Source: Oceanospirillaceae bacterium
GTDB taxonomy: Bacteria > Pseudomonadota > Gammaproteobacteria > Pseudomonadales > Balneatricaceae
Direction: 5' to 3'
DNA: 64,000 nucleotides
Assembly (NCBI GenBank): GCA_013215505.1
Contig: JABSQZ010000008.1
Coordinates: 1-64,000, forward strand
Shown: piece by piece, positions 35,161-44,336 of the stretch
How the letters are laid out: each line of letters begins with the position of its first letter
Numbering within the stretch: the first letter of the stretch is position 1
The notes under the pieces: generated by a model
The model's database searches: none
Told to the model about the DNA's origin: nothing
What the model saw: only the letters and a program-made list of their open reading frames with translations
Made by a program: the position numbers and the translations under genes

Positions 35161-36195
35161 TCAAAAAGCACTGGGGACTTTAGCTTTTTCTCTGGCGGCT
35201 TCACGGGTAATAAGACCGTTGCGCACTAATTGGGTGAGCGATTGATCTAAAGTGGTCATGCCCACCGCGGAGCCGGTCTGAATAGATGAGTATATCTGGG
35301 CACTTTTTGCCTCGCGGATCAAATTGCGAATCGCCGGAGTGCCGATCAATATCTCATGTGCCGCCACCCGTCCGCCGCCGATTTTTTTCAGCAAGGTTTG
35401 CGAGATAATGCCTTCCAGAGACTCAGAGAGCATCGCTCTGACCATCGATTTCTCTCCCGCTGGAAATACATCAATGATTCTGTCCATGGTCTTGGCCGCA
35501 GAGGTCGTATGTAAAGTGCCAAAAACTAAGTGACCCGTTTCCGCGGCAGAAATAGCCAGGCGGATAGTTTCCAGATCGCGCATTTCACCCACCAGAATCA
35601 CATCCGGATCTTCGCGCAGCGCCGAGCGCAAAGCGGCGCTGAAACTTCGGGTATCACGAGAGATTTCGCGTTGATTTATTAAGCTTTTTTTACTTTCGTG
35701 AACAAATTCAATCGGGTCTTCCAAGGTTAAAATATGGTCGGCGCGGGTTTCGTTGATGTAGTTAACCATCGCCGCCAAAGTGGTACTTTTACCTGAACCT
35801 GTGGGGCCGGTCACTAGCACTAAACCACGGGGTTTATTGGAGAGCGTTTCAAAAATTGTTCCCATACCCAGATCCGACATCGACAGTATCTCGCTGGGGA
35901 TAGTACGAAATACCGCCGCCGCACCGCGGTTTTGATTAAAGGCATTGACACGAAATCTGGCCAGTCCCGGCACTTCGAAGGAAAAGTCAGCTTCCCAGTT
36001 CTCCTCGTAATCTTTGCGCACTCTATCACTCATTATGTCGTATATCAGCGTCTGTACTTCTTTGTCTTCGAGGGAAGCCATCTTAATTCGGCGGATTTCA
36101 CCATCAACCCGTATCATTGGTGGCAATCCCGCGGTAATATGCAAATCTGATGCTTTCTGCTGCACGGAAAAAGATAATAACTCGGTAATATCCAT
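35161..36195 (-). CDS. pilT: Type IV pilus retraction ATPase, PilT
   Basis: 344 residues, the exact PilT length. MDITELLSFSVQQKASDLHI at the start, Walker A GPTGSGKST near residue 130, Asp box TLEDPIEFVHES, Walker B ILVGEMRDLETI and the His box LVFGTLHTTSAAKT; the AIRNLIREAK segment is the PilT-specific AIRNLIRE motif near residue 290. A hexameric cytoplasmic motor that retracts type IV pili. It is divergent from yggS with a 160-base gap, the same arrangement as in Pseudomonas. Confidence 0.96.
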   Translation of the reverse strand: MDITELLSFSVQQKASDLHITAGLPPMIRVDGEIRRIKMASLEDKEVQTLIYDIMSDRVRKDYEENWEADFSFEVPGLARFRVNAFNQNRGAAAVFRTIPSEILSMSDLGMGTIFETLSNKPRGLVLVTGPTGSGKSTTLAAMVNYINETRADHILTLEDPIEFVHESKKSLINQREISRDTRSFSAALRSALREDPDVILVGEMRDLETIRLAISAAETGHLVFGTLHTTSAAKTMDRIIDVFPAGEKSMVRAMLSESLEGIISQTLLKKIGGGRVAAHEILIGTPAIRNLIREAKSAQIYSSIQTGSAVGMTTLDQSLTQLVRNGLITREAAREKAKVPSAF

Positions 36196-36355
36196 AGCTT
36201 ATATTCTCGTAAGTGATTTTAAAATACTGCGTCCAGACGCAAAGGCATCAGCTCTTATATACTGGCTTCGCCTATACTAATGTTAAAAATCACAGAGTTA
36301 CAGTGATTAATAGGTATATATACAATACCCGATCAACAACCCGAACTTACTACAT

Positions 36356-37057
36356 ATGATAAGCATAGCAAACAATTTCACTCAGGTTCGCAGCGAGATT
36401 GCCAACGCCTGTCAGAGGGCTAACAGGCCCATCGACGCAGTGCAATTACTGGCAGTCAGCAAGACCAGAACTGCGGCGCAACTACTTGAGTTACATAGCT
36501 CGGGGCAAAATCATTTTGCCGAAAATTACTTGCAGGAAGCACTGGATAAGATTACCGCACTGTCAGAACTGCCACTGATCTGGCATTTTATCGGGCCGAT
36601 ACAATCCAACAAGACCCGTGCCATCGCCGAAAATTTTAGCTGGGTACACAGCGTTGATCGTATTAAAATAGCCAGGAGACTGGCTGAACAGCGGCCACAG
36701 CACTTACCGCCTTTAAATATCTGTATCCAGGTAAATATATCCGCAGAAGCTAACAAAGCGGGCTGTAGTATTGAACAGACGGCGGATTTAATAGAGCAGA
36801 TAACCCAGTTGCCTAACCTTAAACTGCGCGGTTTAATGGCCATTCCAAAAGCGACCCAAATCACAGCCGAACAACAACGAGCTTTTGCAGCTCTGGCAGA
36901 GCTTTTATCTCAGTGTCAGCAGCAGTACCCGGCGCTCGATACTCTCTCTATGGGAATGTCAGCAGATATTGTTCCCGCTATAGAGCAGGGAGCGACTATT
37001 GTCAGAGTGGGAACAGCACTGTTTGGGCCGAGAAATTATCCTAATTCATCCGTTTAA
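36356..37057 (+). CDS. yggS: Pyridoxal-phosphate homeostasis protein YggS (PLPBP)
   Basis: 233 residues. The PLP-binding lysine is in LLAVSKTR near residue 36, FAENYLQEALDK follows, and the phosphate-binding end is LSMGMSADIVPAIEQGATIVRVGTALFG. It is a single-domain alanine-racemase-like fold that carries PLP and balances vitamin B6 and amino-acid pools without known catalysis. It begins an apparent operon with proC (28-base gap), as in many gammaproteobacteria. Confidence 0.94.
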   Translation: MISIANNFTQVRSEIANACQRANRPIDAVQLLAVSKTRTAAQLLELHSSGQNHFAENYLQEALDKITALSELPLIWHFIGPIQSNKTRAIAENFSWVHSVDRIKIARRLAEQRPQHLPPLNICIQVNISAEANKAGCSIEQTADLIEQITQLPNLKLRGLMAIPKATQITAEQQRAFAALAELLSQCQQQYPALDTLSMGMSADIVPAIEQGATIVRVGTALFGPRNYPNSSV

Positions 37058-37085
37058 ACCAGCCAACTTTTTATAGAGAGTTATT

Positions 37086-37901
37086 ATGCACGCTACTATC
37101 GCCTTCATCGGTGCCGGAAACATGTCCAGAGCTATTTTTGGCGGTATGTTAAAGAATGGCTACCCTGCAGAACAAATATTTGCCACCGGGCGAGATCTGG
37201 CAAAGTTAGCCGATCTGGCTGAGATGGGAATTAAAATTGGCACTGATAATGCGCAGGCCATGGCTGAATCCAGTGTAGTGGTACTGGCGGTAAAACCGCA
37301 GCTGATGCAGGCAGCCATAGTTCCGCTGGCTGAAGTGGCACAGCAACATCAACCACTGATTATTTCTGTTGCGGCCGGCATCACCGCTGCCAGTATCGAA
37401 AAATGGCTGGGTGGCAACTTGTCAGTAGTGCGCTGCATGCCCAACACCCCTGCGCTGGTACAGCTTGGCGCCAGCGCACTGTGTGCCAATAAAGAAGTCA
37501 CTGGAGCACAAAAGCAACTCGCTGAAACCATTATCGGCAATACCGGACTGGCGGTATGGGTTGATACTGAAGAACAATTAGATGTGGTGACGGCGCTTTC
37601 AGGATCGGGACCCGCTTATTTTTTCCTGTTGATGGAAGCCATGATAGACGCGGCAACTAAACAGGGGTTGAGCAGAGAAGTTGCCGAACAACTGGCTTTG
37701 CAAACCGCCACTGGAGCTGCGGCAATGGCCCAGCAAAGCGACCTGCAACCAGCACAGTTGAGACGCAGAGTCACTTCCCCTAAAGGAACGACCGAGCAGG
37801 CCATACTCAGTTTCCAGGGCGCAGGTTTTGCAGAAATTATTGAACTTGGCATGCAAGCCAACATCAATAGATCTAAACAATTAGCCATAGAGTTGGCTTA
37901 A
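37086..37901 (+). CDS. proC: Pyrroline-5-carboxylate reductase
   Basis: 271 residues. The Rossmann motif GAGNMSRAIFGGM at residues 8-20, MPNTPALVQLGASAL near residue 118 and the C-terminal signature with RRRVTSPKGTTEQAI near residue 226 are complete. It performs the last step of proline synthesis, reducing pyrroline-5-carboxylate with NAD(P)H. AGAGAG precedes the start. Confidence 0.95.
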   Translation: MHATIAFIGAGNMSRAIFGGMLKNGYPAEQIFATGRDLAKLADLAEMGIKIGTDNAQAMAESSVVVLAVKPQLMQAAIVPLAEVAQQHQPLIISVAAGITAASIEKWLGGNLSVVRCMPNTPALVQLGASALCANKEVTGAQKQLAETIIGNTGLAVWVDTEEQLDVVTALSGSGPAYFFLLMEAMIDAATKQGLSREVAEQLALQTATGAAAMAQQSDLQPAQLRRRVTSPKGTTEQAILSFQGAGFAEIIELGMQANINRSKQLAIELA

Positions 37902-38037
37902 ACGAGTAATTTTCATACATTTAGCCCTATTGAATGCTAAACTTTAGCTTGGAAAATACCGACAATTCAGATATAAATTTGGCCTGTTGCTATCTCCCTG
38001 ACAGACTCAGAACCATAACTAATTAGGCAGTTTACCT

Positions 38038-38568
38038 ATGGAAGCAAACCCTCTTTTACTAATAATTCGCACATTGGGCGACCTCTACATTTTCATATTA
38101 CTGCTGCGGGTGATCTTGCAGCTAGTTCACGCCGATTATTACAACCCTATCTCTCAGGGGGTGGTACGCATTACTCAGCCTGTCATTAATCCACTGCGAA
38201 AAATGATACCGAAAATAGCCAACACCGATATATCCCCGGTGGTCTTTGCCCTGCTGCTAAAAGCGCTTTTTATCTATCTATTATCAAGCCACGCTATCCC
38301 GCTGCTGTGGATAAGCATATTAGCCTCAGCCGGGGTGCTCTACACCTTCCTGGATATCATTTTCTACGCGGTGCTGGGCTCAGTCATTATCAGCTGGGTA
38401 GCTCCTGGCAGCCCGCATCCCGCGCCACAATTAATTATGCAAGTGACTGCGCCTTTCTATAAATTGATGCAAAAGTTTATTCCCCCTATCGGCGGCTTCG
38501 ATTTATCCCCTATAGTGATCATTATCTCCATTCAACTGATTCAGTCTCAACTGCGACCTTTTATCTAA
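38038..38568 (+). CDS. yggT: YggT family membrane protein
   Basis: 176 residues with two YGGT repeats: helices at residues 6-28 and 60-95 carry the repeat with INPLRKMIPK, and the second repeat has VISWVAPGSPHPAPQLI and MQKFIPPIGGFDLSPIVIIISIQLIQ. It is an inner-membrane protein of unsettled role (linked to osmotic or division-related functions in other bacteria). It lies downstream of proC after 136 bases. Confidence 0.92.
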   Translation: MEANPLLLIIRTLGDLYIFILLLRVILQLVHADYYNPISQGVVRITQPVINPLRKMIPKIANTDISPVVFALLLKALFIYLLSSHAIPLLWISILASAGVLYTFLDIIFYAVLGSVIISWVAPGSPHPAPQLIMQVTAPFYKLMQKFIPPIGGFDLSPIVIIISIQLIQSQLRPFI

Positions 38569-38792
38569 GACAATGCCTGCCTGACCAGTGCCGCTAGTCG
38601 CGGCGCTGCTGCAATATCTGTCAGGACTGCCAATACTATAATTTAGTAGAGCGGTTTGCGCCGGCAAAGCGCATAATTGAACAGTTATCGAATAGCTATG
38701 CCACCGCTTTATTGAGGTTGAGTTTGTAACTTGTTGCTGTAAACAAAATCAAGATCACTGTTCAGCAATCCATTCAGAACCGGAGAAATATC

Positions 38793-39227
38793 ATGAAAAC
38801 TCTTTTCAATGCCATCTTTCTGTTGCTGTTCAGCACTGCAGTTATGGCTCAGCAAATTGTAGAAACCCCTGGCTATATAGTTCATTACAGTGCTTTTAAC
38901 AGCACGTTAATTGATGCGGACGCCGCAAAAAAGAATAAGTTAGTGCGCAGTAAATACACTGCCATGTTAAATATTTCAGTGTTTGCAAAAAATGCCGACG
39001 GCTCTACCCATGCGGTGAAAAGCTTTAACAGTGGCACGGTGGAAAATTTATTAGGCCAGCAGCAGCAATTAGAGTTTGTCACTATTGCGGAGGGAAAAGC
39101 TGTTTATTACATCGCCAGCTTCCGCTTTGCCGATGAGGAAGTGATGAATTTTAAGGTTTCGGTACAACCTGACCCTAACCAACAGCCAATTGCCGTGAAT
39201 ATATCGCAAAAATTCTACGTCGAGTAA
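38793..39227 (+). CDS. DUF4426 periplasmic protein
   Basis: 144 residues with a signal peptide (MKTLFNAIFLLLFSTAVMAQ, cleavage after Ala-Gln-type site near residue 19). The mature part (GYIVHYSAFNSTLI, RSKYTAMLNISVF, SFRFADEEVMNFKVSV) is the beta-rich DUF4426 domain of unknown function. GGAG precedes the ATG at 8-base spacing. In Pseudomonas this gene sits between metW and rdgB; here it follows yggT directly. Confidence 0.85.
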   Translation: MKTLFNAIFLLLFSTAVMAQQIVETPGYIVHYSAFNSTLIDADAAKKNKLVRSKYTAMLNISVFAKNADGSTHAVKSFNSGTVENLLGQQQQLEFVTIAEGKAVYYIASFRFADEEVMNFKVSVQPDPNQQPIAVNISQKFYVE

Positions 39228-39278
39228 CTTTGCGAATAGCAACTTCAAAGACTCAGGATTCATCACACAGAGAAGCCA

Positions 39279-39890
39279 ATGATAGATAAGATAGTGCTAG
39301 CCAGTTCCAACCAAGGCAAACTCAAAGAGTTCCACCAAATATTTAGCGCCATGGATATCCAGATACTGCCACAGAGCGAATTCAAGGTCAGCGATGCCGA
39401 TGAAACCGGACTTACTTTTGTGGAAAACGCTATTCTTAAAGCGCGACACGCTTGTGCCGCCACGGGTTTGCCGGCGCTGGCCGATGATTCAGGTTTGGAG
39501 GTAGACGCACTATTAGGAGCCCCGGGGATATACTCTGCAAGGTTTTCAGGGGCAGGAGATGCCGCCAATAATCGCAAACTGCTGCAGCAGCTAGAGCAAG
39601 TACCGAGCGCACAGCGAACCGCCAGATACCGCTGTGCTTTAGTCTTTATGCGTCATGCAAAAGACCCTACGCCACTTATCTGTCAGGGAACACTAGAGGG
39701 CAGTATCCTGACATCCCCAAGAGGCGAGTTTGGCTTTGGCTATGACCCGCTGTTTTTAGTAGACCCTGAACTGCTTGAAGGTCGATCACTGGCGGCTGCT
39801 GAGCTCTCTGCAGGACAAAAACATAAAATCAGTCACCGCGGCCAGGCCGTCGCCGATTTTGTAAAGTTAATCGAGAACTATCTACGCTAA
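39279..39890 (+). CDS. rdgB: XTP/dITP pyrophosphatase (RdgB/HAM1)
   Basis: 203 residues. LASSNQGKLKEF at residues 6-17, ETGLTFVENAILKARHA near residue 46, the catalytic ADDSGLEVDAL near residue 70, and GEFGFGYDPLF near residue 149 are the family blocks. It hydrolyses deaminated purine nucleotides to keep them out of DNA. The stop overlaps the hemW start by one base (TAATG). Confidence 0.95.
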   Translation: MIDKIVLASSNQGKLKEFHQIFSAMDIQILPQSEFKVSDADETGLTFVENAILKARHACAATGLPALADDSGLEVDALLGAPGIYSARFSGAGDAANNRKLLQQLEQVPSAQRTARYRCALVFMRHAKDPTPLICQGTLEGSILTSPRGEFGFGYDPLFLVDPELLEGRSLAAAELSAGQKHKISHRGQAVADFVKLIENYLR

Positions 39891-41044
39891 TGTCACTCGT
39901 TCAATCACTGCCGCCACTGGCCCTGTATATCCATATCCCCTGGTGCATTCGCAAATGTCCCTACTGTGATTTCAACTCCCATGCGGTGCGTGGAGAGATC
40001 CCCGAACAGCAATATGTGAAAGCGCTACTCGCCGATTTGAACGCGGAGAAAAACGCCGCCCAGGGGCGTGAGATCAGTAGTATCTTTATCGGTGGTGGTA
40101 CTCCCAGTCTGTTCAGTGCCAGTGCTATCGCCGAAATCCTCAATGGCGCGCAACAGATTATCCCCTTTGCCAGCGATATTGAGATAACCATGGAGGCCAA
40201 CCCCGGAACTTTCGAACGCGAGCGCTTTGCCGGTTTTAAAGCGGCCGGAGTCACCCGCCTGTCAATTGGTGTACAGAGTTTTAATACTGAGCATTTACAG
40301 CTACTGGGCAGAATTCACTCAGGTGATGAGGCGATCAAAGCGATCAGTGCCGCTGGCGAAATCGGCTTTGCGCACATCAATATCGATCTGATGCACGGCC
40401 TCGCCAAACAGAGTCCAAAGCAGGCTCTACAGGATTTAAGTACCGCGATTGCACTGGGTACTGACCATTTGTCCTGGTATCAACTAACTATTGAACCCAA
40501 TACCGAGTTCCACATCCGCCCGCCGACGCTACCAGATATCGACAGCTTATGGGATATTCAGCAGCAGGGCCAAGAGCTGATCGCCAGCGCCGGTTTTAGC
40601 CAGTATGAAATTTCCGCGTACGCCCGGGAAAATGCTCAGGCCCGGCACAACATCAATTACTGGCAGTTTGGCGATTATTTTGGCATCGGCGCCGGGGCCC
40701 ACGGTAAATTGAGTTTTTATCAGCAAGACACTGGCGCTTTAGAAATAGTCAGGCGCTGGAAAAAACGCTCGCCTAAAGCATATCTAGAAAGTGTCGACCC
40801 ACTTGGAGGGCAAAACATCATCGCTGCGGATGAACTTCCGTTTGAATTCATGATGAATGCCATGCGCTTAATTGACGGAGCCCCCACTGCATATTATGCG
40901 CAGCGCACCGGACAGCCACTGAGCAGTATCGAGATGCAACTGGCAGCCGCCTCTGCCAAAGGGCTGCTCAGTGTTGCCAATAGAATAACCCCGACCCGAC
41001 AGGGATCGTTGTTTCTCAATGATTTACTCGAGTATTTTATCTAA
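39890..41044 (+). CDS. hemW: Heme chaperone HemW (radical SAM)
   Basis: 384 residues. The radical SAM cluster motif is CIRKCPYCDF at residues 18-27 (CxxxCxxC), preceded by YIHIPW; GGGTPSLF and EANPGTFE follow. The YCDFNSH form matches HemW rather than the oxygen-independent coproporphyrinogen oxidase HemN, and such proteins transfer heme rather than oxidise porphyrinogen. It is translationally coupled to rdgB, as in Pseudomonas. Confidence 0.92.
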   Translation: MSLVQSLPPLALYIHIPWCIRKCPYCDFNSHAVRGEIPEQQYVKALLADLNAEKNAAQGREISSIFIGGGTPSLFSASAIAEILNGAQQIIPFASDIEITMEANPGTFERERFAGFKAAGVTRLSIGVQSFNTEHLQLLGRIHSGDEAIKAISAAGEIGFAHINIDLMHGLAKQSPKQALQDLSTAIALGTDHLSWYQLTIEPNTEFHIRPPTLPDIDSLWDIQQQGQELIASAGFSQYEISAYARENAQARHNINYWQFGDYFGIGAGAHGKLSFYQQDTGALEIVRRWKKRSPKAYLESVDPLGGQNIIAADELPFEFMMNAMRLIDGAPTAYYAQRTGQPLSSIEMQLAAASAKGLLSVANRITPTRQGSLFLNDLLEYFI

Positions 41045-41066
41045 TTACTGCAGCCCTGACACCTCG

Positions 41067-41777
41067 TTAATCAGCCTCTGCTACTATGTTGGCAACAGCT
41101 GCCGGCAAATCACTGATGCAACTAATCTGCTGATCGGCCTGAAATTCATGCGACCACTGCTGCGGCAGTACATTTACCCAGATAGTTGCCATGCCCAGTT
41201 GTTGAGCTCCGAGCACATCGGCAATAGGGTTATCGCCAATATGAATCACTTGCTCGGGCGCTAGTTGCAGGTGCTCTAGCATCAACTTAAAAATTACCGG
41301 ATCAGGTTTTTCGACCCCCGCCTGGTGGGCATTAAATTGAAAATCGAAGTGTTTGCTCAGCCCTACTTTATGGATATCTGCATTGCCGTTGCTAATTGCC
41401 CCCATGATATATCCCTGCGCCTTGAGCTGATCTAGCACTTGCCATACGTGGGGAAAATAAGTGACTTGCTGTCGCGCCACAATTGCCACTGCGAAGGCTT
41501 CTATCGATAGTTGCCGGGCTCGCCCAGGAGAATAACCCGCTCGGCTCAGCCCGACTTCTAAACACTTCAGCCTGATACTAGTCACACTGTGAGCTATCTT
41601 GGGAAATTCTGTGACTACATGGGAGCGCAAGTGCGAAAAATTGCCAATATCGAACTGTTCCGCATAGGCGGGCGCATTTTCTGCCAACCACTGATAGAGT
41701 TTCAGGTCCATATTTTTTATCACTGGCGAGACATCCCATAAGGTGTCATCCAAATCGAAAGTCAGACATTTTATCAT
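41067..41777 (-). CDS. HAD-family hydrolase (YigB-like)
   Basis: 236 residues from the ATG at 41777; the upstream frame runs back into the preceding gene. HAD motif I FDLDDTLWD at residues 6-14, motif II in GAISNGNAD, motif III lysine in GVEKPDPVIF, motif IV IGDNPIADVLGA. In E. coli YigB is a flavin-precursor phosphatase; the position after xerC is the same. The substrate here is inferred. It starts 7 bases after the xerC-like stop. Confidence 0.85.
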   Translation of the reverse strand: MIKCLTFDLDDTLWDVSPVIKNMDLKLYQWLAENAPAYAEQFDIGNFSHLRSHVVTEFPKIAHSVTSIRLKCLEVGLSRAGYSPGRARQLSIEAFAVAIVARQQVTYFPHVWQVLDQLKAQGYIMGAISNGNADIHKVGLSKHFDFQFNAHQAGVEKPDPVIFKLMLEHLQLAPEQVIHIGDNPIADVLGAQQLGMATIWVNVLPQQWSHEFQADQQISCISDLPAAVANIVAEAD

Positions 41778-41784
41778 AGTGCTC

Positions 41785-42693
41785 TCATCGCTTCTTGGCC
41801 CTGGGGTGGGCGCTATTATAACTCGCCAGTAACTGCTGTATGTCACTCGCTTGCTGGTTTGACTGACCGCTGCTGCTAACGGTCTTACCTAAATGCCGGC
41901 TGATAGTCTCTATATTCACTTCTGCCGCTATTAATTGCTGGCTGTATGCTCGCCTTAACTGGTTGGCGCTGAGCGCGGCCAGACCTAGCTGCCGCCCTCT
42001 GGCGTGGATCCGTTGTTGTATAGCTCTGATACTCAATCGACGTCCTGATTTTGCTATAAACAGCGCCGGCTCCATGGCCAGTTGCGCAGAGCGATAAGTG
42101 AACCAGGCTTTAACTGCCTCTAAGGTACTTTTGGAAATGGGGATGATAACTGCAGGGTGATTTTTTCGCTCTATACGCAAAGCCCGCTGGGCAAAGTCTA
42201 CTGAAAACAGATCCAGCGCTGCCACTTCAGCGACTTTGATGCCGCTACTGCAGATCAACGCCAACAGTGCCCGGTCTCTGGTGGAGAGGAAATCATCCGC
42301 TGCTATGTCCAATAGCCGATCTATATCTACCGCTGCAGGGTGAGTACTGATGGTGGACGGTGCTGGCAACTGCAGCCCCAGCAGCAAATCTGTATCGAGT
42401 ATTTTCTGGCGTCGCAAGTAACTAAAAAAACCCTTTATACAGCTGACTAAACGGGCAGTGCTGAGCGCACTGCGCTGCTGGAGTTGTCGGTCACTGACAA
42501 ATGCCTGAGTCTGTTTAGCGCCCAGTTGCCGCCAGTGGGTGATGCGGTAATCTGCCACAAAGTGGCCAAGAGCCCGCAAGTCACTGCGGTAGTTAGCTAA
42601 GGTATTAGCCGCTAACTGGCGGTCGCTTTGTAAGTGTTGCAAGTACCGCTCTATCGGCTGGCTTAATTGTTCACCAACTTCAAAGGAAGCCAT
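41785..42693 (-). CDS. xerC: XerC-like tyrosine recombinase homologue with lost catalytic residues
   Basis: 302 residues, full XerC length, with an intact N-terminal core-binding domain and the XerC C-terminus (SYNSAHPRAKKR against the E. coli AHPRAKRGK end). The operon position (dapF-DUF484-xerC-HAD) is that of xerC. Aligned with E. coli XerC, the catalytic set is mostly replaced: Arg I by Lys153 (SSGIKVAEV for GAGLRLSEL), the HxxR His by Asn244 (ANQLRR), the LGH His by Lys270 (RHLGKTV) and the nucleophilic Tyr by Asn279; only Lys177 and Arg247 remain. No frameshift or stop is present. Strand cleavage is therefore not expected; it may be a regulatory or structural partner of XerD, or a relic. 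Confidence 0.85.
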   Translation of the reverse strand: MASFEVGEQLSQPIERYLQHLQSDRQLAANTLANYRSDLRALGHFVADYRITHWRQLGAKQTQAFVSDRQLQQRSALSTARLVSCIKGFFSYLRRQKILDTDLLLGLQLPAPSTISTHPAAVDIDRLLDIAADDFLSTRDRALLALICSSGIKVAEVAALDLFSVDFAQRALRIERKNHPAVIIPISKSTLEAVKAWFTYRSAQLAMEPALFIAKSGRRLSIRAIQQRIHARGRQLGLAALSANQLRRAYSQQLIAAEVNIETISRHLGKTVSSSGQSNQQASDIQQLLASYNSAHPRAKKR

Positions 42694-42738
42694 GCATAAC
42701 TCGCAGCAACCGCTGTCTATAGACCGACCCGGCCAAAC

Positions 42739-43446
42739 TTAATCAGGCCTATCTGATGGTTGCTGCAATATGCGGCTAGCGACCCGACTCAGTACTTCAC
42801 CGACGTAACTTAAAAACATGGTGCCCTGACTGCTCTGAAAATAATCTGCATCGTAGCTGCCGATGCCCAACAAACCAATAGTCTCTCCTTGCACCAGCGG
42901 TATAACTGCAGCAGATTGTATCAGCGAGGAGCGACCTTCAAACAAAAAGTGATTCTCAGCCGCAGATAAATTGCCACAGCTTGGCTCACAGCTGAGCATC
43001 AAGGGTTCGACTATCCCGGCCATCTCTCTGGGCATCATGCGCCGATTGTTTACTGTCAGTTGATTATCTGCAAATAAAATCAGCGACGTTGCATCGCCGT
43101 AAAAATCCCGGCACAAACTCTCCTCTAACGCATCTCCCAAATCATCAAGAGTCTGCGCATCTAACAGCGCCAGTACCATGCGTTTAGTTTTTTCGAACTG
43201 GGTATCATTGTGTCTGGCGGCATCACATAAATCAGACAAGTGCACCGTGAGCATTTTGTTTTTATCTTTTAACAGCGATGATTGACGCTCAACCAATGAT
43301 ACGGCTGCACCTGAAGGGTGTGGTACGGCCAGCACTTCCAACAAATATTGATACTCCAGGAAGAAGTTGGGATCTTTTTGTAAAAAAGCCGCCACTTGTT
43401 CCCGGGATAACTTTTCAGTAGTCACTTGCTTCTCTGAGTTACTCAT
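42739..43446 (-). CDS. DUF484 family protein (GAF-like)
   Basis: 235 residues. The N-terminal part has VAAFLQKDPNFFLEYQYLLEVLAVPHPSGAAVSLVERQ, the hallmark of DUF484, followed by a short coiled coil and a GAF-like domain ending in GLLGIGSYDADYFQSSQGTMFLSYVGEVLSR. Its function is unknown; it always sits between dapF and xerC in gammaproteobacteria. The start overlaps the dapF stop by 4 bases. Confidence 0.9.
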   Translation of the reverse strand: MSNSEKQVTTEKLSREQVAAFLQKDPNFFLEYQYLLEVLAVPHPSGAAVSLVERQSSLLKDKNKMLTVHLSDLCDAARHNDTQFEKTKRMVLALLDAQTLDDLGDALEESLCRDFYGDATSLILFADNQLTVNNRRMMPREMAGIVEPLMLSCEPSCGNLSAAENHFLFEGRSSLIQSAAVIPLVQGETIGLLGIGSYDADYFQSSQGTMFLSYVGEVLSRVASRILQQPSDRPD

Positions 43447-44276
43447 ATAAACATCTTTCCTTCAAATACGTTGGTCGCAGGGCCGGTCATTATTACCGGG
43501 TCTTCAGAGCCTCCCTGCCAAAATACTTCCAGGGCACCACCGGTCACATTGACTTTCACCCGCTCGCTCAACAAACCTCGCAACCGCCCTGCCACTACGG
43601 CGGCACAGGCACCAGTGCCACAGGCGAGTGTCTCACCCACCGAGCGCTCGTAGACCCGCAAGTTTATCTCTGCCTCACTGACAATTTGCATAAAACCTAT
43701 ATTGGCGCCACTGGGAAAACAGTCCAGGCTCTGCACCGCAGGTCCCAGTTCCCCCACTGCTGTGGTATGTACGTCGTCGACCACTATTACCCCATGCGGG
43801 TTGCCCATTGATACAGCACTGATCTCTAACTGTTGCTCTAATACCTGTTGCATATAAGTAACTTGCTGGCTCGAAGCAATAAAGGGGATCTCAGCGGGGG
43901 CTAATATCGGCGCCCCCATGTCGACTTCTACCTGGCGGTCTTCTCGGATAGTTAGCAACATCTTGCCTTTGGCGGTTTCAACTTTCAGCTGCTTCTTAAC
44001 GCTCAGGCGCTTATCCCTGACAAACTGGGCAAAACAGCGGGCACCGTTCCCACAGTGTTCTACTTCAGAGCCGTCGGCATTAAATATTCGATAGCGAAAA
44101 TCCATATCGGGATCAGTGGGGATTTCGATAATAAGCAACTGGTCGAAACCTACTCCGAGTTTTCGATCACCGAGGCGTTTTACCATCTGCGAATTAAATT
44201 TATAGCGTTGTGTGACTAGATCAACAACCATAAAATCATTGCCTAACCCATGCATTTTGGTAAAACGTAATAACAT
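43443..44276 (-). CDS. dapF: Diaminopimelate epimerase
   Basis: 277 residues from the ATG at 44276, just after GGAAAG; a TTG four codons upstream is less likely. FTKMHGLGNDFMV at the start, the first catalytic cysteine in HCGNGARCFAQF near residue 74 and the second in ETLACGTGACAAVVAG near residue 218. It converts LL- to meso-diaminopimelate for lysine and peptidoglycan. It follows lysA in the same operon after 60 bases. Confidence 0.96.
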   Translation of the reverse strand: MLLRFTKMHGLGNDFMVVDLVTQRYKFNSQMVKRLGDRKLGVGFDQLLIIEIPTDPDMDFRYRIFNADGSEVEHCGNGARCFAQFVRDKRLSVKKQLKVETAKGKMLLTIREDRQVEVDMGAPILAPAEIPFIASSQQVTYMQQVLEQQLEISAVSMGNPHGVIVVDDVHTTAVGELGPAVQSLDCFPSGANIGFMQIVSEAEINLRVYERSVGETLACGTGACAAVVAGRLRGLLSERVKVNVTGGALEVFWQGGSEDPVIMTGPATNVFEGKMFI

Positions 44277-44336
44277 CTTTCTTTCCAACTGTTGTTTATT
44301 GGCTGTCTATCAAGCAATGCTTAGCAGTCGCTTGCA

